Shown piece by piece: positions 1-9,696 of a stretch of DNA of 64,000 bases (its first letter is position 1; each line of letters starts with the position of its first letter). A model generated the notes under the pieces. It was given only the letters and a program-made list of their open reading frames with translations, was not told the DNA's origin and ran no database searches. A program made the position numbers and the translations under genes. The stretch is from Sphingobacteriaceae bacterium (GTDB lineage: Bacteria; Bacteroidota; Bacteroidia; Sphingobacteriales; Sphingobacteriaceae): assembly GCA_014380615.1 (NCBI GenBank), contig JACMJM010000012.1, forward strand, positions 1-64,000, read 5' to 3'.

Positions 1-129
1 ACCAAATTTATGGCTCATGACGAAACTAACACTTGCGGTATCGGTGATACTGTAGTTATTATGGAAACTCGTCCGCTGAGTAAGACTAAAAACTGGAGAT
101 TAGTTGAAATTTTAGAAAGGGCTAAGTAA
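1..129 (+). CDS. rpsQ: 30S ribosomal protein S17, 3' part
   Basis: The window opens inside this gene; 42 codons remain, ending in TAA one base before the rplN start. The visible residues contain the S17 signature around [21 protein letters not shown], shown here at codons 12-32. S17 is a primary 16S rRNA-binding protein of the small subunit with an OB fold. Its place directly before rplN matches the standard S10/spc order (rplP-rpmC-rpsQ-rplN). The start lies outside the window. Confidence 0.93.
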   Translation, partial: TKFMAHDETNTCGIGDTVVIMETRPLSKTKNWRLVEILERAK

Positions 130-130
130 C

Positions 131-499
131 ATGGTACAACAGGAATCAAGACTGAATGTTGCTGACAACAGCGGAGCTAAAGAAGTTTTAGTTATCCGTG
201 TTCTTGGCGGTACCGGTAAGCGTTACGCATCTGTAGGCGACAAAATCGTAGTTACAGTAAAAAGCGCGCTACCATCAGGTAACGTTAAGAAAGGAACTGT
301 TTCGAAAGCAGTTGTTGTTAGAACTAAGAAAGAAATAAGACGCAAAGACGGCTCTTATATCCGCTTCGACGATAACGCGGCAGTATTATTAAACGCACAA
401 GACGAGCCACGTGGTACACGTATCTTTGGCCCGGTTGCGAGAGAGCTGCGCGAAAAGCAATTCATGAAAATTGTATCATTAGCACCGGAGGTACTATAA
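131..499 (+). CDS. rplN: 50S ribosomal protein L14
   Basis: This 122-residue protein has the full length expected for L14, which sits at the subunit interface of the 50S particle near the factor-binding region. It begins [18 protein letters not shown], the typical L14 N-terminus, and carries the conserved segment [13 protein letters not shown] near residues 95-107. It starts one base after the rpsQ stop and ends one base before rplX, so it is translated inside the spc operon. The start at 131 is fixed by the neighbour and by homologous N-termini. Confidence 0.97.
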   Translation: MVQQESRLNVADNSGAKEVLVIRVLGGTGKRYASVGDKIVVTVKSALPSGNVKKGTVSKAVVVRTKKEIRRKDGSYIRFDDNAAVLLNAQDEPRGTRIFGPVARELREKQFMKIVSLAPEVL

Positions 500-500
500 A

Positions 501-845
501 ATGCAAAAGAAATTAAATATAATTCCTAAACTAAAGATCCGTAAAGGAGACCTGGTGCAGGTAATGGCCGGAGATTCAAAGGGAAAGCAAGGCAAAATTA
601 CAGAGGTAATTCTTAAAAGTAACCGTGCGATTGTAGAAGGTGCTAATATGGTATCTAAACATACTAAGCCAAGCGCTACTAATCCTAACGGTGGTATTGT
701 TAAGAAGGAAGCTTCAATCCATGTATCTAACCTGATGGTTATTGACGCAAAGACTGGTAAGCCGAGCCGTGTAGGTAAAAAGCAAAACGCTGAAGGAAAG
801 TCGGTTCGTATAACCAAAAAATCTGGAGAGGAAATTAAGTTATGA
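501..845 (+). CDS. rplX: 50S ribosomal protein L24
   Basis: A 114-residue L24, an early assembly protein of the large subunit that binds the 5' region of 23S rRNA. The KOW motif is visible near residues 16-40 ([17 protein letters not shown]), followed by the lysine-rich region usual in the family. The gene overlaps the next one by four bases (TTATGA context), which suggests translational coupling with rplE. Length and order are ordinary. Confidence 0.97.
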   Translation: MQKKLNIIPKLKIRKGDLVQVMAGDSKGKQGKITEVILKSNRAIVEGANMVSKHTKPSATNPNGGIVKKEASIHVSNLMVIDAKTGKPSRVGKKQNAEGKSVRITKKSGEEIKL

Positions 846-1408
846 CATACGTACCAAGATTAAAATCTAAATATAAAGAAGAGATTCGCACTGCTCTGAA
901 AGATAAATTTCAGTACAAAAGCGTAATGCAGGTTCCTAAACTTGCCAAAATCGCTATCAACCAGGGTGTTGGTGCAGCAACTACAGATAAGAAATTAATT
1001 GAAGTTGCTATTAACGAGCTTACTACCATTACTGGTCAGCAGGCTGTTGCATCAAAATCTAAGAAAGATATCTCAAACTTTAAATTGCGTAAAGGAATGC
1101 CGGTTGGTGTTCGTGTAACTTTACGCGATACTCAAATGTATGAGTTCCTTGATCGTTTGATCTCTGTAGCTTTACCTCGTATCCGCGATTTCAAAGGAAT
1201 CAATGATAAAGGTTTCGACGGACGTGGAAATTATACTTTAGGTATTACAGAGCAAATCATATTCCCTGAGATCAATATCGACAAGATCAATAAGATCATG
1301 GGTATGGATATTACATTTGTAACTTCTGCTGACAACGATGTTGAGGCACTTGAGTTACTTAAACAATTTGGTTTACCATTTAAAAATCAAGCAGTAAATA
1401 ATGGCTAA
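842..1408 (+). CDS. rplE: 50S ribosomal protein L5
   Basis: L5 of 188 residues, close to the 179-187 residues typical of bacteria. It is a central protuberance protein that binds 5S rRNA with L18 and contacts the P-site tRNA. Conserved segments are visible: [18 protein letters not shown] near residues 76-93 and [18 protein letters not shown] near residues 127-144. It overlaps rplX at its start and rpsN by eight bases at its end, as expected in a tightly packed operon. Confidence 0.97.
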   Translation: MTYVPRLKSKYKEEIRTALKDKFQYKSVMQVPKLAKIAINQGVGAATTDKKLIEVAINELTTITGQQAVASKSKKDISNFKLRKGMPVGVRVTLRDTQMYEFLDRLISVALPRIRDFKGINDKGFDGRGNYTLGITEQIIFPEINIDKINKIMGMDITFVTSADNDVEALELLKQFGLPFKNQAVNNG

Positions 1409-1670
1409 GGAAGGTGTAAAAGCACGCGAAGTAAAACGTGCAAGATTAGTTGCTAAATACGCAGACAAAAGAGCAGCCCTTAAAGCTGAAGGTGATTTTG
1501 TTGGACTAGACAAATTACCTAAAAACTCTTCACCTGTACGTTTACACAATCGTTGTAAACTTACTGGCCGTCCTCGCGGATACATGCGTCAGTTCGGTAT
1601 TTCACGTGTAACATTCCGTGAAATGGCTCTTGCTGGTAAAATCCCGGGAGTAAAGAAAGCAAGCTGGTAA
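1401..1670 (+). CDS. rpsN: 30S ribosomal protein S14, zinc-free type
   Basis: An 89-residue S14, which assembles late in the head of the 30S subunit. The conserved C-terminal part with [17 protein letters not shown] is present. Only one cysteine is visible, so the protein lacks the CxxC pairs of the zinc-binding form and belongs to the longer zinc-independent type usual in Bacteroidota. It overlaps rplE by eight bases. A 132-bp repeat-bearing spacer follows, in contrast to the tight spacing before it. Confidence 0.96.
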   Translation: MAKEGVKAREVKRARLVAKYADKRAALKAEGDFVGLDKLPKNSSPVRLHNRCKLTGRPRGYMRQFGISRVTFREMALAGKIPGVKKASW

Positions 1671-1682
1671 GAATAGTATCAG

Positions 1683-1720
1683 GTATAAAGTATCAGGAAT
1701 CAAGTCATGATACTTTATAC
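1683..1720. repeat. Inverted repeat in the rpsN-rpsH spacer
   Basis: The arms GTATAAAGTATCA (1683-1695) and TGATACTTTATAC (1708-1720) are perfect 13-bp reverse complements around a 12-base loop. A further partial copy, GTACTTTATAC, lies at 1724-1734. There is no U-run after the hairpin and the ribosomal genes continue, so this is more likely a repeat element than a terminator. Confidence 0.8.
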
Positions 1721-1759
1721 TTCGTACTTTATACTTAAATATTAACCGATGGAAGGTCG

Positions 1760-1775
1760 TTCGCCAGCTGGCGAA
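1760..1775. repeat. Perfect 16-bp palindrome
   Basis: TTCGCCAGCTGGCGAA is a perfect loopless palindrome in the rpsN-rpsH spacer, GC-rich within AT-rich DNA. It could be a repeat fragment or a protein-binding site; nothing in the sequence decides between them. Confidence 0.7.
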
Positions 1776-1802
1776 AGGAAACCACCATCATAACAATAAA
1801 TA

Positions 1803-2201
1803 ATGAATACAGATCCAATAGCAGATTATCTTACGAGAGTAAGGAATGCCATTAAGGCCAACCACAGGGTTGTTGAAATTCCTGCATCAAACCTCAAAAA
1901 GGAAATTACAAAAGTACTTTTTGATAAAGGTTACATCGCCAACTATAAGTTTGACGAGAATATTGTACAAGGCACAATTAAAATCGCTTTGAAATATCAT
2001 CCGATAACTAAAGTTTCTGCTATTCGCACGTTATCTCGTGTGAGTAAGCCCGGTTTGAGAAAGTATGCAGGTGTTGATAAAATGCCACGAGTATTAAACG
2101 GTTTAGGGATCGCTATCCTGTCTACCTCAAGAGGAATCATGACAGACAAAGAGGCCCGCAACTTGAACATCGGTGGTGAAGTTTTATGTTACGTTTATTA
2201 A
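1803..2201 (+). CDS. rpsH: 30S ribosomal protein S8
   Basis: S8, 132 residues, a primary 16S rRNA-binding protein of the platform; in enterobacteria it also represses spc-operon translation, which is not shown here. It begins with NTDPIADYLTRVRNA and ends with the conserved GIAILSTSRGIMTDKEAR / GGEVLCYVY region. It starts 132 bases after rpsN, an unusually wide gap for this operon, and is followed 17 bases later by rplF with an AAAGGAG-like ribosome site. Confidence 0.97.
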   Translation: MNTDPIADYLTRVRNAIKANHRVVEIPASNLKKEITKVLFDKGYIANYKFDENIVQGTIKIALKYHPITKVSAIRTLSRVSKPGLRKYAGVDKMPRVLNGLGIAILSTSRGIMTDKEARNLNIGGEVLCYVY

Positions 2202-2218
2202 TCAAAGGAGATTAAACG

Positions 2219-2776
2219 ATGTCAAGAATAGGAAAAGCCCCAATCGCTATCCCAAGTGGAGTTACAGTTTCAGTTTCTGCTGATAACGTAGTAACCATCA
2301 AAGGAGCAAAAGGAGAGTTAACCCAGAAGGTTGATTCAGATATAACAATTTCTCAGGAAGACGGACACATTATTGTTCAGCGTCCATCAGAGCAAAAACG
2401 CCACAAAGCATTACACGGTTTATACCGTTCACTTTTAAACAATATGGTTAAAGGTGTAACAGAGGGTTATAAGCTAGAGCAGGAGTTAGTGGGTGTGGGT
2501 TACCGTGCTACTAATACTGGTAATACATTAGACCTTGTACTTGGTTATTCTCACCATTATGTATTTGAGTTGCCTAAAGAAATTAAGGTTGCTACAACTG
2601 CAGAAAAAGGTAAGAACCCAACAATTATATTAGAGAGTATCGACAAACAATTATTAGGACAAGTAGCTGCTAAGATCCGTTCGCTACGCGCTCCTGAGCC
2701 TTACAAAGGTAAAGGTATCAAGTTTGTAGGTGAAGAATTAAGAAGAAAAGCAGGTAAATCTGCAGCTAAAAAATAA
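2219..2776 (+). CDS. rplF: 50S ribosomal protein L6
   Basis: L6, 185 residues with the two tandem domains of the family. It lies near the sarcin-ricin loop at the factor-binding site. The N-terminus [15 protein letters not shown] and the C-terminal signature [11 protein letters not shown] near residues 160-170 are diagnostic. A purine-rich AAAGGAG stretch precedes the ATG, one of the few clear ribosome binding sites in the window. A lysine-rich tail ends the protein. Confidence 0.97.
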   Translation: MSRIGKAPIAIPSGVTVSVSADNVVTIKGAKGELTQKVDSDITISQEDGHIIVQRPSEQKRHKALHGLYRSLLNNMVKGVTEGYKLEQELVGVGYRATNTGNTLDLVLGYSHHYVFELPKEIKVATTAEKGKNPTIILESIDKQLLGQVAAKIRSLRAPEPYKGKGIKFVGEELRRKAGKSAAKK

Positions 2777-2781
2777 TAATC

Positions 2782-3135
2782 ATGGCAGGAATTAAATTAT
2801 CTCGCAGAGAGCGAATTAAACAAGGCATCAGAAAAAGATTGTCTGGTTCTGCTGAGCGTCCTCGTTTGTCAGTATACAGAAGCAATAAAGGCATTTACGC
2901 ACAGATTATTGATGATATCTCTGGCAAAACCTTAGTTTCAGCATCATCTTTATCTAAAGATTTTACTGGAAGCGGTGCCAAAATAGATCAATCAAAAGCA
3001 GTTGGTAAACTGGTTGCAGAGAAAGCTGTTGCAGCAGGAATTACTCAGGTAGTTTTCGATAGAAATGGTTATTTATATCACGGACGTGTTAAGTCACTGG
3101 CTGAAGGTGCACGTGAAGCTGGTTTACAATTTTAA
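2782..3135 (+). CDS. rplR: 50S ribosomal protein L18
   Basis: L18, 117 residues, the usual bacterial size. It binds 5S rRNA in the central protuberance together with L5. The segments [16 protein letters not shown] near residues 26-41 and the C-terminal [18 protein letters not shown] are typical. It starts five bases after rplF and ends 12 bases before rpsE. Confidence 0.97.
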   Translation: MAGIKLSRRERIKQGIRKRLSGSAERPRLSVYRSNKGIYAQIIDDISGKTLVSASSLSKDFTGSGAKIDQSKAVGKLVAEKAVAAGITQVVFDRNGYLYHGRVKSLAEGAREAGLQF

Positions 3136-3147
3136 TCTGGAACGGAA

Positions 3148-3666
3148 ATGTCAACAATAAATATAAAAAGAGTAAAATCAAGCGAAATCGAATTAAAAGA
3201 TCGCTTAGTAAGTATCCAGCGTGTAGCTAAAGTTACTAAAGGTGGTCGTACTTTCAGTTTCTCTGCAATCGTTGTGGTTGGTGATGAAAATGGAGTAGTA
3301 GGATATGGACTTGGTAAAGCAAAAGAGGTTACTGAAGCAATTGCTAAAGGTATCGATGATGCTAAAAAGAATCTGGTAAAAGTTCCTATCATTAACGGAA
3401 CTGTACCTCACGAACAATACGGAAAGTTCTCTGGTGGTTTTGTTTTCATTAAACCAGCATCAACTGGTACTGGTGTTATAGCTGGTGGTGCGATGCGTGC
3501 GGTTTTAGAGAGTGCCGGAGTACATAACGTATTGGCAAAATCAAAAGGTTCATCTAACCCTCACAACGTGGTTAAAGCAACTATTTCAGCATTATCGCAA
3601 ATGCGCGATGCGTATACAGTAGCTCAACATCGTGGTGTGGAACTTTCAAAAGTTTTTAACGGATAA
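3148..3666 (+). CDS. rpsE: 30S ribosomal protein S5
   Basis: S5, 172 residues, sits on the solvent side of the 30S subunit and helps decoding fidelity and mRNA unwinding. The double-stranded-RNA-binding S5 domain is seen near residues 19-82 with [20 protein letters not shown]. The C-terminal domain contains [19 protein letters not shown] and [12 protein letters not shown]. It is the typical Bacteroidota length. rpmD follows after six bases. Confidence 0.97.
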   Translation: MSTINIKRVKSSEIELKDRLVSIQRVAKVTKGGRTFSFSAIVVVGDENGVVGYGLGKAKEVTEAIAKGIDDAKKNLVKVPIINGTVPHEQYGKFSGGFVFIKPASTGTGVIAGGAMRAVLESAGVHNVLAKSKGSSNPHNVVKATISALSQMRDAYTVAQHRGVELSKVFNG

Positions 3667-3672
3667 TAAGCC

Positions 3673-3852
3673 ATGGCGAAGATCAAAATAACACAGATTA
3701 AAAGCGTTATCGACAGAAGCGAGCGTCAGAAGAGAACTATGCAGGCTTTAGGTTTGAAAAAGATCAACCAGGCTGTTGAAGTAGAAGCTACCCCCGCAAT
3801 AATCGGGATGGTAAGAAAAGTGAATCATTTAGTAGCAGTAGAAAGTATCTAA
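3673..3852 (+). CDS. rpmD: 50S ribosomal protein L30
   Basis: A 59-residue gene between rpsE and rplO, read directly from the sequence: ATG at 3673, TAA at 3850-3852. The translation begins MAKIKITQIKSVIDR and contains the L30 core TMQALGLKKINQAVEV followed by GMVRKVNHLV. Size and position match L30, a small surface protein of the 50S subunit. Spacing is six bases from rpsE and two bases to rplO. Confidence 0.96.
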   Translation: MAKIKITQIKSVIDRSERQKRTMQALGLKKINQAVEVEATPAIIGMVRKVNHLVAVESI

Positions 3853-3854
3853 TC

Positions 3855-4301
3855 ATGAACTTAAGTAATTTAAAACCTGCAGAAGGTTCTACAAAAAATA
3901 GAAAACGTATCGGTAGAGGTACTGGTTCTGGCCGTGGTGGTACATCAACTCGCGGACATAAAGGAGCTGGATCTCGTTCAGGTACATCATCAAAAGTTGG
4001 ATTTGAAGGTGGTCAGATGCCTTTACAACGCCGTGTACCTAAAGTGGGTTTCAAAAACGTTAACCGCATAGAGTACGTTGGTATCAATCTTGACGTATTA
4101 CAAGCTTTAGCTGAGAAATTTAGTTTAACAACTATTGACTTTGCTTCATTAAAAGAACACGGATTAATTTCTAAAAACGACCTTGTTAAGATTCTTGGCA
4201 GAGGTGAGTTAAAAACGAAGTTAGATGTTTCTGCTCATGCTTTTACAGCTACGGCTCAGAAAGCAATTGAGGCAGCAGGTGGTGCAATTGTTAAAATCTA
4301 A
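3855..4301 (+). CDS. rplO: 50S ribosomal protein L15
   Basis: L15, 148 residues, a late assembly protein of the large subunit. The glycine/arginine-rich N-terminal region (RIGRGTGSGRGGTSTRGHKG near residues 18-37) and GFEGGQMPLQRRVPKVGF near residues 49-66 are the family hallmarks. It lies two bases after rpmD and three bases before secY, the conserved rplO-secY arrangement. Confidence 0.97.
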   Translation: MNLSNLKPAEGSTKNRKRIGRGTGSGRGGTSTRGHKGAGSRSGTSSKVGFEGGQMPLQRRVPKVGFKNVNRIEYVGINLDVLQALAEKFSLTTIDFASLKEHGLISKNDLVKILGRGELKTKLDVSAHAFTATAQKAIEAAGGAIVKI

Positions 4302-4304
4302 TTA

Positions 4305-5627
4305 ATGAAGAAGCTGTTCACTACACTTTCCAATATCTGGAAAATAGATGATCTAAGAGTGCGTATTTTAAACACACTCTTATTTCTTTTAATTTATCGT
4401 ATAGGCTCATTTATTGTGCTGCCCGGAATCAATCCGCTTGCCCTTGAGGCAAAGGGACAGGAAGGTTTATTAGGCCTTCTTAATATGTTTGCGGGGGGAT
4501 CATTCTCCAGAGCCTCAATTTTCGCTCTGGGTGTTATGCCGTATATTTCGGCGTCTATTGTTGTTCAGCTTCTGGGTATTGCCGTGCCTTACTTTCAGAA
4601 GATGCAGAAGGAAGGTGAAAGCGGACGGAAAAAGATTAATCAGATTACAAGGTATCTTACCGTTGCGATTACTTTGTTGCAGTCGGTTGCGTATGTGCGC
4701 ACCCAGATTCCTTTGGACGCGAAGGTAATGTCAGAGCCATTACTATCAATCTCTTCAATGTTTATACTTACAGCAGGAACATTATTTGTAATGTGGCTGG
4801 GCGAGAAAATAACTGATAAAGGGATCGGAAACGGTATTTCACTGATTATTATGGTGGGTATTATTGCACAGCTTCCTGGGAGTGTCGTTACCGAATTTAG
4901 GTCGCGATTGGCAGGTCAGGGTGGTATAATTCCTTTTATCGTTGAAATTGTAGCACTGTTTTTCATCATAATTTTTACCATTCTTATTGTTCAGGGAGTT
5001 CGAAGAATTCCAGTACAATACGCTAAAAAAATTGTTGGAAATAAGCAGTACGGTGGTGTTCGTCAGTATATCCCTTTAAAGGTTAACGCAGCAGGTGTTA
5101 TGCCAATCATTTTCGCGCAGGCTATTATGTTTGTGCCGGCAGCTATCGGGCAATTTTTCCCGGGTATGCAAGGCAATGTTTTAACATCGTTAAGTAATCC
5201 CTCGTCATGGCCATATAACCTTACGTTTGCGTTTCTTATTATAGCCTTTACTTTTTTCTATACGGCAATTACGGTTAATCCTGTACAAATGTCTGATGAC
5301 ATGAAGAAGAACGGAGGATTTATCCCGGGCATCAAACCTGGGCGGGCCACCGGAGACTATATTGATTCGGTAATATCTAAAATCACTATGCCGGGCTCAG
5401 TTTTTCTGGCGATAATCGCTATTCTTCCAGCATTGGCGATCATCTTGGGAGTTAATAGTCAGTTTGCTAATTTCTTCGGAGGTACTTCATTGTTGATTTT
5501 AGTAGGTGTAGTATTAGATACCTTACAGCAAATCGAAAGTCACCTTTTAATGCGCCACTATGATGGTTTGATGAAAACCGGCAGATTAAAAGGCCGTAAT
5601 CCGGTAGCTGCGGGCTCGGTAATTTAA
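4305..5627 (+). CDS. secY: Preprotein translocase subunit SecY
   Basis: SecY, 440 residues, the channel-forming subunit of the SecYEG translocon in the inner membrane. Ten hydrophobic segments can be traced. The plug/TM2 region around FAGGSFSRASIFALGVMPYI (residues 63-82) and the cytosolic loop with GGFIPGIKPGRATGDYID (near residues 338-355) are characteristic. It is co-translated with rplO three bases upstream, and map follows after seven bases, a common arrangement that puts export and N-terminal processing beside translation genes. Confidence 0.97.
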   Translation: MKKLFTTLSNIWKIDDLRVRILNTLLFLLIYRIGSFIVLPGINPLALEAKGQEGLLGLLNMFAGGSFSRASIFALGVMPYISASIVVQLLGIAVPYFQKMQKEGESGRKKINQITRYLTVAITLLQSVAYVRTQIPLDAKVMSEPLLSISSMFILTAGTLFVMWLGEKITDKGIGNGISLIIMVGIIAQLPGSVVTEFRSRLAGQGGIIPFIVEIVALFFIIIFTILIVQGVRRIPVQYAKKIVGNKQYGGVRQYIPLKVNAAGVMPIIFAQAIMFVPAAIGQFFPGMQGNVLTSLSNPSSWPYNLTFAFLIIAFTFFYTAITVNPVQMSDDMKKNGGFIPGIKPGRATGDYIDSVISKITMPGSVFLAIIAILPALAIILGVNSQFANFFGGTSLLILVGVVLDTLQQIESHLLMRHYDGLMKTGRLKGRNPVAAGSVI

Positions 5628-5634
5628 CTTTTAT

Positions 5635-6420
5635 ATGCCCAGGGTGTATTATAAAACCGACGAGGAAATCGAGCTTATTCGAAAGAGTTCATTGCTTGTA
5701 TCTAAAACCCTTGGGGAAGTAGCGAAGGTTATTAGCCCGGGTGTAAAAACTATAGAGCTAAATAAACTTGCCGAGACCTATATCAGAGACCATGGCGGAG
5801 TGCCCGCTTTCTTAAACTATAACGGATTTCCTTATTCGCTATGTATTTCGCCGAATGAACAGGTGGTACATGGTTTCCCGGGAGATTATGCTTTAAAAGA
5901 CGGGGATATTATTTCTGTGGATTGTGGTGTAATACTGAATAAATTTTACGGGGATTCTGCATATACGTTTGCAGTGGGTGAGGTGGCTGAGGAAACCCAA
6001 AAGCTTTTAGAGGTTACAAAAGAATGTTTAAAGCTGGGTATTTCAAAGGCCATAGCTGGTCTTAGAGTCGGGGATATCAGCTATGCGATTCAGGAACACG
6101 CAGAAAATAACGGTTATGGAATCGTTAAAGAATTAGTTGGCCACGGAGTGGGGTTTAAGCTGCATGAGAAACCTGAAGTGCCCAATTACGGGAAACGAGG
6201 ATCGGGTATAAAGCTTGAGGAAGGGATGGTTCTCGCGATTGAGCCGATGATTAATATGGGGCGTGCGGGAGTGAAATTTTGGAAAGACGGATGGACTGTT
6301 AGTTCAATCGATAACAAGCCCTCGGCTCATTTTGAACATACGGTAGCTATACGAAAAGGCGGGGCGGATATTTTATCTACTTTTGATTTTGTAGAAGAAG
6401 TTTTAAAACAAATTAATTAA
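5635..6420 (+). CDS. map: Methionine aminopeptidase, type I
   Basis: MetAP, 261 residues, removes the initiator methionine from nascent proteins in the cytoplasm and uses two divalent metal ions. Metal ligands are visible in context: DGDIISVDCGV (first Asp), FYGDSAYTF (second Asp), VGHGVGFKLHE (His), EPMINMG (Glu) and EHTVAI (Glu). It lacks the N-terminal zinc-finger extension of eukaryotic forms. It lies seven bases after secY; a TAATTTTG promoter element follows its stop codon. Confidence 0.96.
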   Translation: MPRVYYKTDEEIELIRKSSLLVSKTLGEVAKVISPGVKTIELNKLAETYIRDHGGVPAFLNYNGFPYSLCISPNEQVVHGFPGDYALKDGDIISVDCGVILNKFYGDSAYTFAVGEVAEETQKLLEVTKECLKLGISKAIAGLRVGDISYAIQEHAENNGYGIVKELVGHGVGFKLHEKPEVPNYGKRGSGIKLEEGMVLAIEPMINMGRAGVKFWKDGWTVSSIDNKPSAHFEHTVAIRKGGADILSTFDFVEEVLKQIN

Positions 6421-6438
6421 AATATTAAAATTTTTATT

Positions 6439-6446
6439 TAATTTTG
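6439..6446 (+). promoter_or_regulatory. Putative -7 element upstream of infA
   Basis: TAATTTTG matches the Bacteroidota -7 consensus TAnnTTTG and lies 45 bases before the infA start. It could give infA, rpmJ and the alpha-operon genes a promoter independent of the spc genes. No clear -33 TTTG is seen. Confidence 0.5.
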
Positions 6447-6490
6447 CAACCCCAAATGTAGGGACCTAAATTAATAGAAATCAATAAAAT

Positions 6491-6709
6491 ATGGCTAAAC
6501 AAGCCTCTATTGAACAAGACGGTATTATAAAGGAAGCATTATCGAACGCGATGTTTCGGGTGGAGTTGGAAAACGGCCACGAAATTATCGCACATATTTC
6601 CGGAAAAATGAGGATGCACTACATCAAGATTTTGCCTGGTGATAAAGTGAAGCTGGAAATGTCTCCTTATGATTTAACAAAAGGCAGAATAACTTATAGA
6701 TATAAATAA
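6491..6709 (+). CDS. infA: Translation initiation factor IF-1
   Basis: IF-1, 72 residues, exactly the standard length. It is a single S1-like OB-fold domain that binds the A site of the 30S subunit during initiation. The conserved stretch [20 protein letters not shown] and the C-terminal RITYRYK are present. It sits between map and rpmJ as in many bacteria. Confidence 0.97.
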   Translation: MAKQASIEQDGIIKEALSNAMFRVELENGHEIIAHISGKMRMHYIKILPGDKVKLEMSPYDLTKGRITYRYK

Positions 6710-6717
6710 GATACGAG

Positions 6718-6834
6718 ATGAAAGTTAGAGCATCAATAAAAAAACGTAGTGCTGATTGCAAGATAATCCGCCGTAAGGGGAAGCTTTACGTGATTAACAA
6801 GAAGAATCCAAAGTATAAACAGCGTCAGGGATAA
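6718..6834 (+). CDS. rpmJ: 50S ribosomal protein L36, zinc-free type
   Basis: A 38-residue gene read directly from the sequence, ATG 6718 to TAA 6834. The translation begins [19 protein letters not shown] and ends NPKYKQRQG, the L36 pattern. Of the four zinc ligands of the C+ form only one cysteine remains, so this is the zinc-independent paralog form. It lies eight bases after infA and 89 bases before rpsM. Confidence 0.95.
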   Translation: MKVRASIKKRSADCKIIRRKGKLYVINKKNPKYKQRQG

Positions 6835-6923
6835 AACCAATAATTGAAGGTAAGAGGGATTGGATGATAGAATACGTCATTCATTCATTCAATACTTCAA
6901 TCATTCAATCATTAAAATAAAAT

Positions 6924-7301
6924 ATGGCAAGGATAGCAGGTATTGATTTACCAAGAAACAAAAGAGGAGAAATCGGACTTACCTACATTTTCGGTATTGG
7001 ACGTACCACCGCTCAGAATATTTTAACTGAAGCTGGTATCGACTGGAGTGTTAAAGTACAAGACTGGACCGATGAGCAGTTAACTGCGATCCGTACAATC
7101 ATCAACGACAGAGTTAAAGTTGAAGGTGCTCTACGGTCTGAAGTTCAATTAAACATTAAACGTTTAATGGATATCGGATGTTACCGCGGACTTCGTCATC
7201 GTAAGGGGTTACCTGTACGCGGACAAAGAACAAAGAACAACACCCGTACCCGTAAGGGAAAACGTAAAACAGTTGCCAACAAAAAGAAGGCTACTAAATA
7301 A
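6924..7301 (+). CDS. rpsM: 30S ribosomal protein S13
   Basis: S13, 125 residues, in the head of the 30S subunit, contacting the P-site tRNA and bridging to the 50S subunit. The N-terminus [19 protein letters not shown] and the C-terminal [20 protein letters not shown] near residues 92-111 identify it. It is preceded by an 89-bp spacer rich in CATTCAATCA-like direct repeats and followed by a 138-bp spacer with a nested inverted repeat. Confidence 0.97.
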   Translation: MARIAGIDLPRNKRGEIGLTYIFGIGRTTAQNILTEAGIDWSVKVQDWTDEQLTAIRTIINDRVKVEGALRSEVQLNIKRLMDIGCYRGLRHRKGLPVRGQRTKNNTRTRKGKRKTVANKKKATK

Positions 7302-7306
7302 TTAAC

Positions 7307-7433
7307 AGATATGAGACTCTAGATTTGAGAATATTGAAGCTAGGTCTTATGGAATAGAAAAAGATAATATAAGATATAAGGTACCGGGATCTAAGAAACT
7401 CTCTCAAATCTCATCATCTCATATCTCAAATCT
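7307..7433. repeat. Nested inverted repeats in the rpsM-rpsK spacer
   Basis: AGATATGAGA (7307-7316) and AGATTTGAGA (7321-7330) are mirrored by TCTCAAATCT (7402-7411) and TCTCATATCT (7417-7426), giving a two-part stem around a 71-base loop. A further TCTCAAATCT lies at 7424-7433. The spacer fills nearly the whole gap between two ribosomal genes. Confidence 0.75.
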
Positions 7434-7439
7434 AAAAAT

Positions 7440-7829
7440 ATGGCTAAGACTAAAAAAGTTACCAAGAAACGTATTGTTGTTATCGAGCCGATAGGCCAGG
7501 CGCACATCAATGCTACATTCAATAACATTATCGTAACCCTAACCAACCTTCAGGGCCAGACTATTTCATGGTCTTCTGCCGGTAAAATGGGTTTCAAAGG
7601 TTCTAAGAAAAACACTCCTTATGCAGCTGGTCAGGCGGCTTCCGATTGTGGGAAAGTTGCTTTTGATTTGGGATTACGTAAGGTTGAAGTTTTTGTTAAA
7701 GGGCCAGGTTCTGGCCGTGAATCCGCTATACGCACACTACAGACCGCCGGAATCGAAGTAACCACTATAAAGGATATTACTCCGCTTCCTCATAACGGTT
7801 GTCGGCCGCCTAAAAGAAGAAGAGTTTAA
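7440..7829 (+). CDS. rpsK: 30S ribosomal protein S11
   Basis: S11, 129 residues, located on the platform near the mRNA exit and the Shine-Dalgarno helix. Conserved elements include [12 protein letters not shown] near residues 25-36, [15 protein letters not shown] near residues 83-97 and the C-terminal [14 protein letters not shown]. Length and place in the alpha operon are standard. It is bracketed by two wide spacers (138 and 132 bp). Confidence 0.97.
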   Translation: MAKTKKVTKKRIVVIEPIGQAHINATFNNIIVTLTNLQGQTISWSSAGKMGFKGSKKNTPYAAGQAASDCGKVAFDLGLRKVEVFVKGPGSGRESAIRTLQTAGIEVTTIKDITPLPHNGCRPPKRRRV

Positions 7830-7961
7830 TTGATAAGGTAAAAGCTGAAAGATAAAAGGCGAAAGCTGAATATCTGAGTGCTTATCAGTTTGAAAGATAA
7901 TAAATTAAATAAAGTTAAGATTCAGCGGCTGCGGGCCGTATGATACTTTAAGTAAACAAAC

Positions 7962-8570
7962 ATGGCAAGATACACAGGACCTAAGTCCAAAATCGCCCGT
8001 AAGTTCAAGGAACCAATTTTTGGTCCTGACAAGGCATTAGAAAGAAAAAACTATCCTCCCGGGATGCACGGCGTATCAAAACGCAGAGGTAAAAAATCTG
8101 AGTACGCAGTTCAGTTGATGGAGAAGCAAAAGGTAAAATACACGTATGGTGTATTAGAGCGTCAGTTCGAAAACCTATTCCATAAAGCATCTTCTAAAGA
8201 AGGTATCACAGGTGAGAACTTGTTGAAGTTTTTAGAAGCACGTTTAGATAATGCTGTTTATCGTTTAGGTATTGCTCCTACACGTTCAGGCGCTCGTCAA
8301 TTAGTTAGCCACAAACACATTACAGTAAACGGTGAGTTAGTAAACATTCCGTCTTATTCTTTACGTGCTGGCGATGTAATAGCTGTTCGTGAACGTTCAC
8401 AAACACTTGAGGCTATTACAAATTGTGTAGCAGGCAGAAGAATTAATAAGCATAGCTGGTTAGAGTGGGACGCAAATAATCTTACAGGAAAATTCCTGAA
8501 TTATCCAAACCGCGATGAGATTCCTGAAAATATTAAGGAAAACCTTATCGTCGAGTTATACTCTAAGTAA
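7962..8570 (+). CDS. rpsD: 30S ribosomal protein S4
   Basis: S4, 202 residues, a primary 16S rRNA-binding protein and assembly initiator. The N-terminal region [15 protein letters not shown] and the S4 RNA-binding domain near residues 94-155 ([34 protein letters not shown]) are clear. In enterobacteria S4 regulates the alpha operon; here only a short hairpin between rpsD and rpoA hints at local control. Confidence 0.97.
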   Translation: MARYTGPKSKIARKFKEPIFGPDKALERKNYPPGMHGVSKRRGKKSEYAVQLMEKQKVKYTYGVLERQFENLFHKASSKEGITGENLLKFLEARLDNAVYRLGIAPTRSGARQLVSHKHITVNGELVNIPSYSLRAGDVIAVRERSQTLEAITNCVAGRRINKHSWLEWDANNLTGKFLNYPNRDEIPENIKENLIVELYSK

Positions 8571-8580
8571 GAAATTAATG

Positions 8581-8602
8581 CTGTTGGCCTCAAGGCCAAC
8601 AG
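8581..8602 (+). terminator. Hairpin between rpsD and rpoA
   Basis: CTGTTGGCC and GGCCAACAG form a perfect 9-bp stem with a four-base loop, followed by CTTTTACTTTT. The T-run is broken, so it may act as a partial terminator or RNA-stability element that lowers rpoA relative to the ribosomal genes. Confidence 0.5.
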
Positions 8603-8634
8603 CTTTTACTTTTAAAAACATTAACTGAACATAA

Positions 8635-9627
8635 ATGGCAATATTAGCATTCCAGAAACCTGATAAAGTTATCATGCAGAAATCTACGGATTTCGACGGT
8701 ACATTCGAATTTCGTCCGCTAGAACCAGGTTTCGGTATTACCATCGGTAATGCTTTACGTCGTATCCTTTTATCTTCTTTAGAAGGTTTCGCAATTACTT
8801 CTGTTCGTTTTTCAGGGGTATCTCACGAGTTCTCTACCATCAAGGGTGTGGTAGAAGATGTAACTGAGATTATTCTGAATTTGAAGCAAGTGCGTTTCAA
8901 AAAATCTGAGGAAGCCGGTGATACAGAAAAAATATTTGTAATCATTAACGGTCAGGATCAATTTAAAGCTGGTGATATCACACGTTTCTCTAATAACTTT
9001 ACGGTATTAAATCCGGATCATGTTATCTGTAACATGGATGCTTCTGTTACTCTGGAGTTAGAGTTAAGTGTAAACAAAGGCAGAGGTTATATACCAGCTG
9101 AGGAGAACAAAACCGCTGAAGGCCCATTAGGTGTGATCGCGATTGATTCGATTTTCACTCCTATCAAGAACGTTAAATACACTATTGAGAACTTCCGTGT
9201 TGAACAAAAAACTGACTATGAGAAGTTAGTTTTGGACATCACTACTGATGGTTCAATTCATCCGGAAGATGCTTTGAAGGAAGCGGCAAAGATCCTTATC
9301 CATCACTTCTTATTATTCTCTGATGAGAATATCATGCTTGAAGCACAGGCTAAAGAGGAGACTAAAGAAGTTGATGAGGAAATCCTTCACATGCGTAAGA
9401 TCTTAAAAACTGAATTAGTTGATTTAGACCTTTCTGTACGTGCTTTAAACTGCTTAAAAGCAGCTGATATCCGCACCTTAGCAGACTTGGTTTCTTACGA
9501 TGTGGCTGATATGTTAAAATTCAGAAACTTCGGTAAAAAATCATTAACTGAAATTCAGGACCTGGTTAAATCAAAAGGCCTTTCTTTTGGTATGAACCTA
9601 TCGAAATTTAAATTAGAAGAAGAATAG
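8635..9627 (+). CDS. rpoA: DNA-directed RNA polymerase subunit alpha
   Basis: RNA polymerase alpha, 330 residues. The N-terminal dimerisation domain contains [19 protein letters not shown] near residues 31-49. The C-terminal domain near residues 255-320 carries [19 protein letters not shown] and [12 protein letters not shown], the helix-hairpin region that binds UP elements and activators in other bacteria. Its position between rpsD and rplQ is the standard alpha-operon order. Confidence 0.97.
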   Translation: MAILAFQKPDKVIMQKSTDFDGTFEFRPLEPGFGITIGNALRRILLSSLEGFAITSVRFSGVSHEFSTIKGVVEDVTEIILNLKQVRFKKSEEAGDTEKIFVIINGQDQFKAGDITRFSNNFTVLNPDHVICNMDASVTLELELSVNKGRGYIPAEENKTAEGPLGVIAIDSIFTPIKNVKYTIENFRVEQKTDYEKLVLDITTDGSIHPEDALKEAAKILIHHFLLFSDENIMLEAQAKEETKEVDEEILHMRKILKTELVDLDLSVRALNCLKAADIRTLADLVSYDVADMLKFRNFGKKSLTEIQDLVKSKGLSFGMNLSKFKLEEE

Positions 9628-9696
9628 CCCGCCCCGGCCCCTAAAGGGGAGTACTTGGCGGTTAATAAATAACAAATAAGCGATTTGCATAATTCC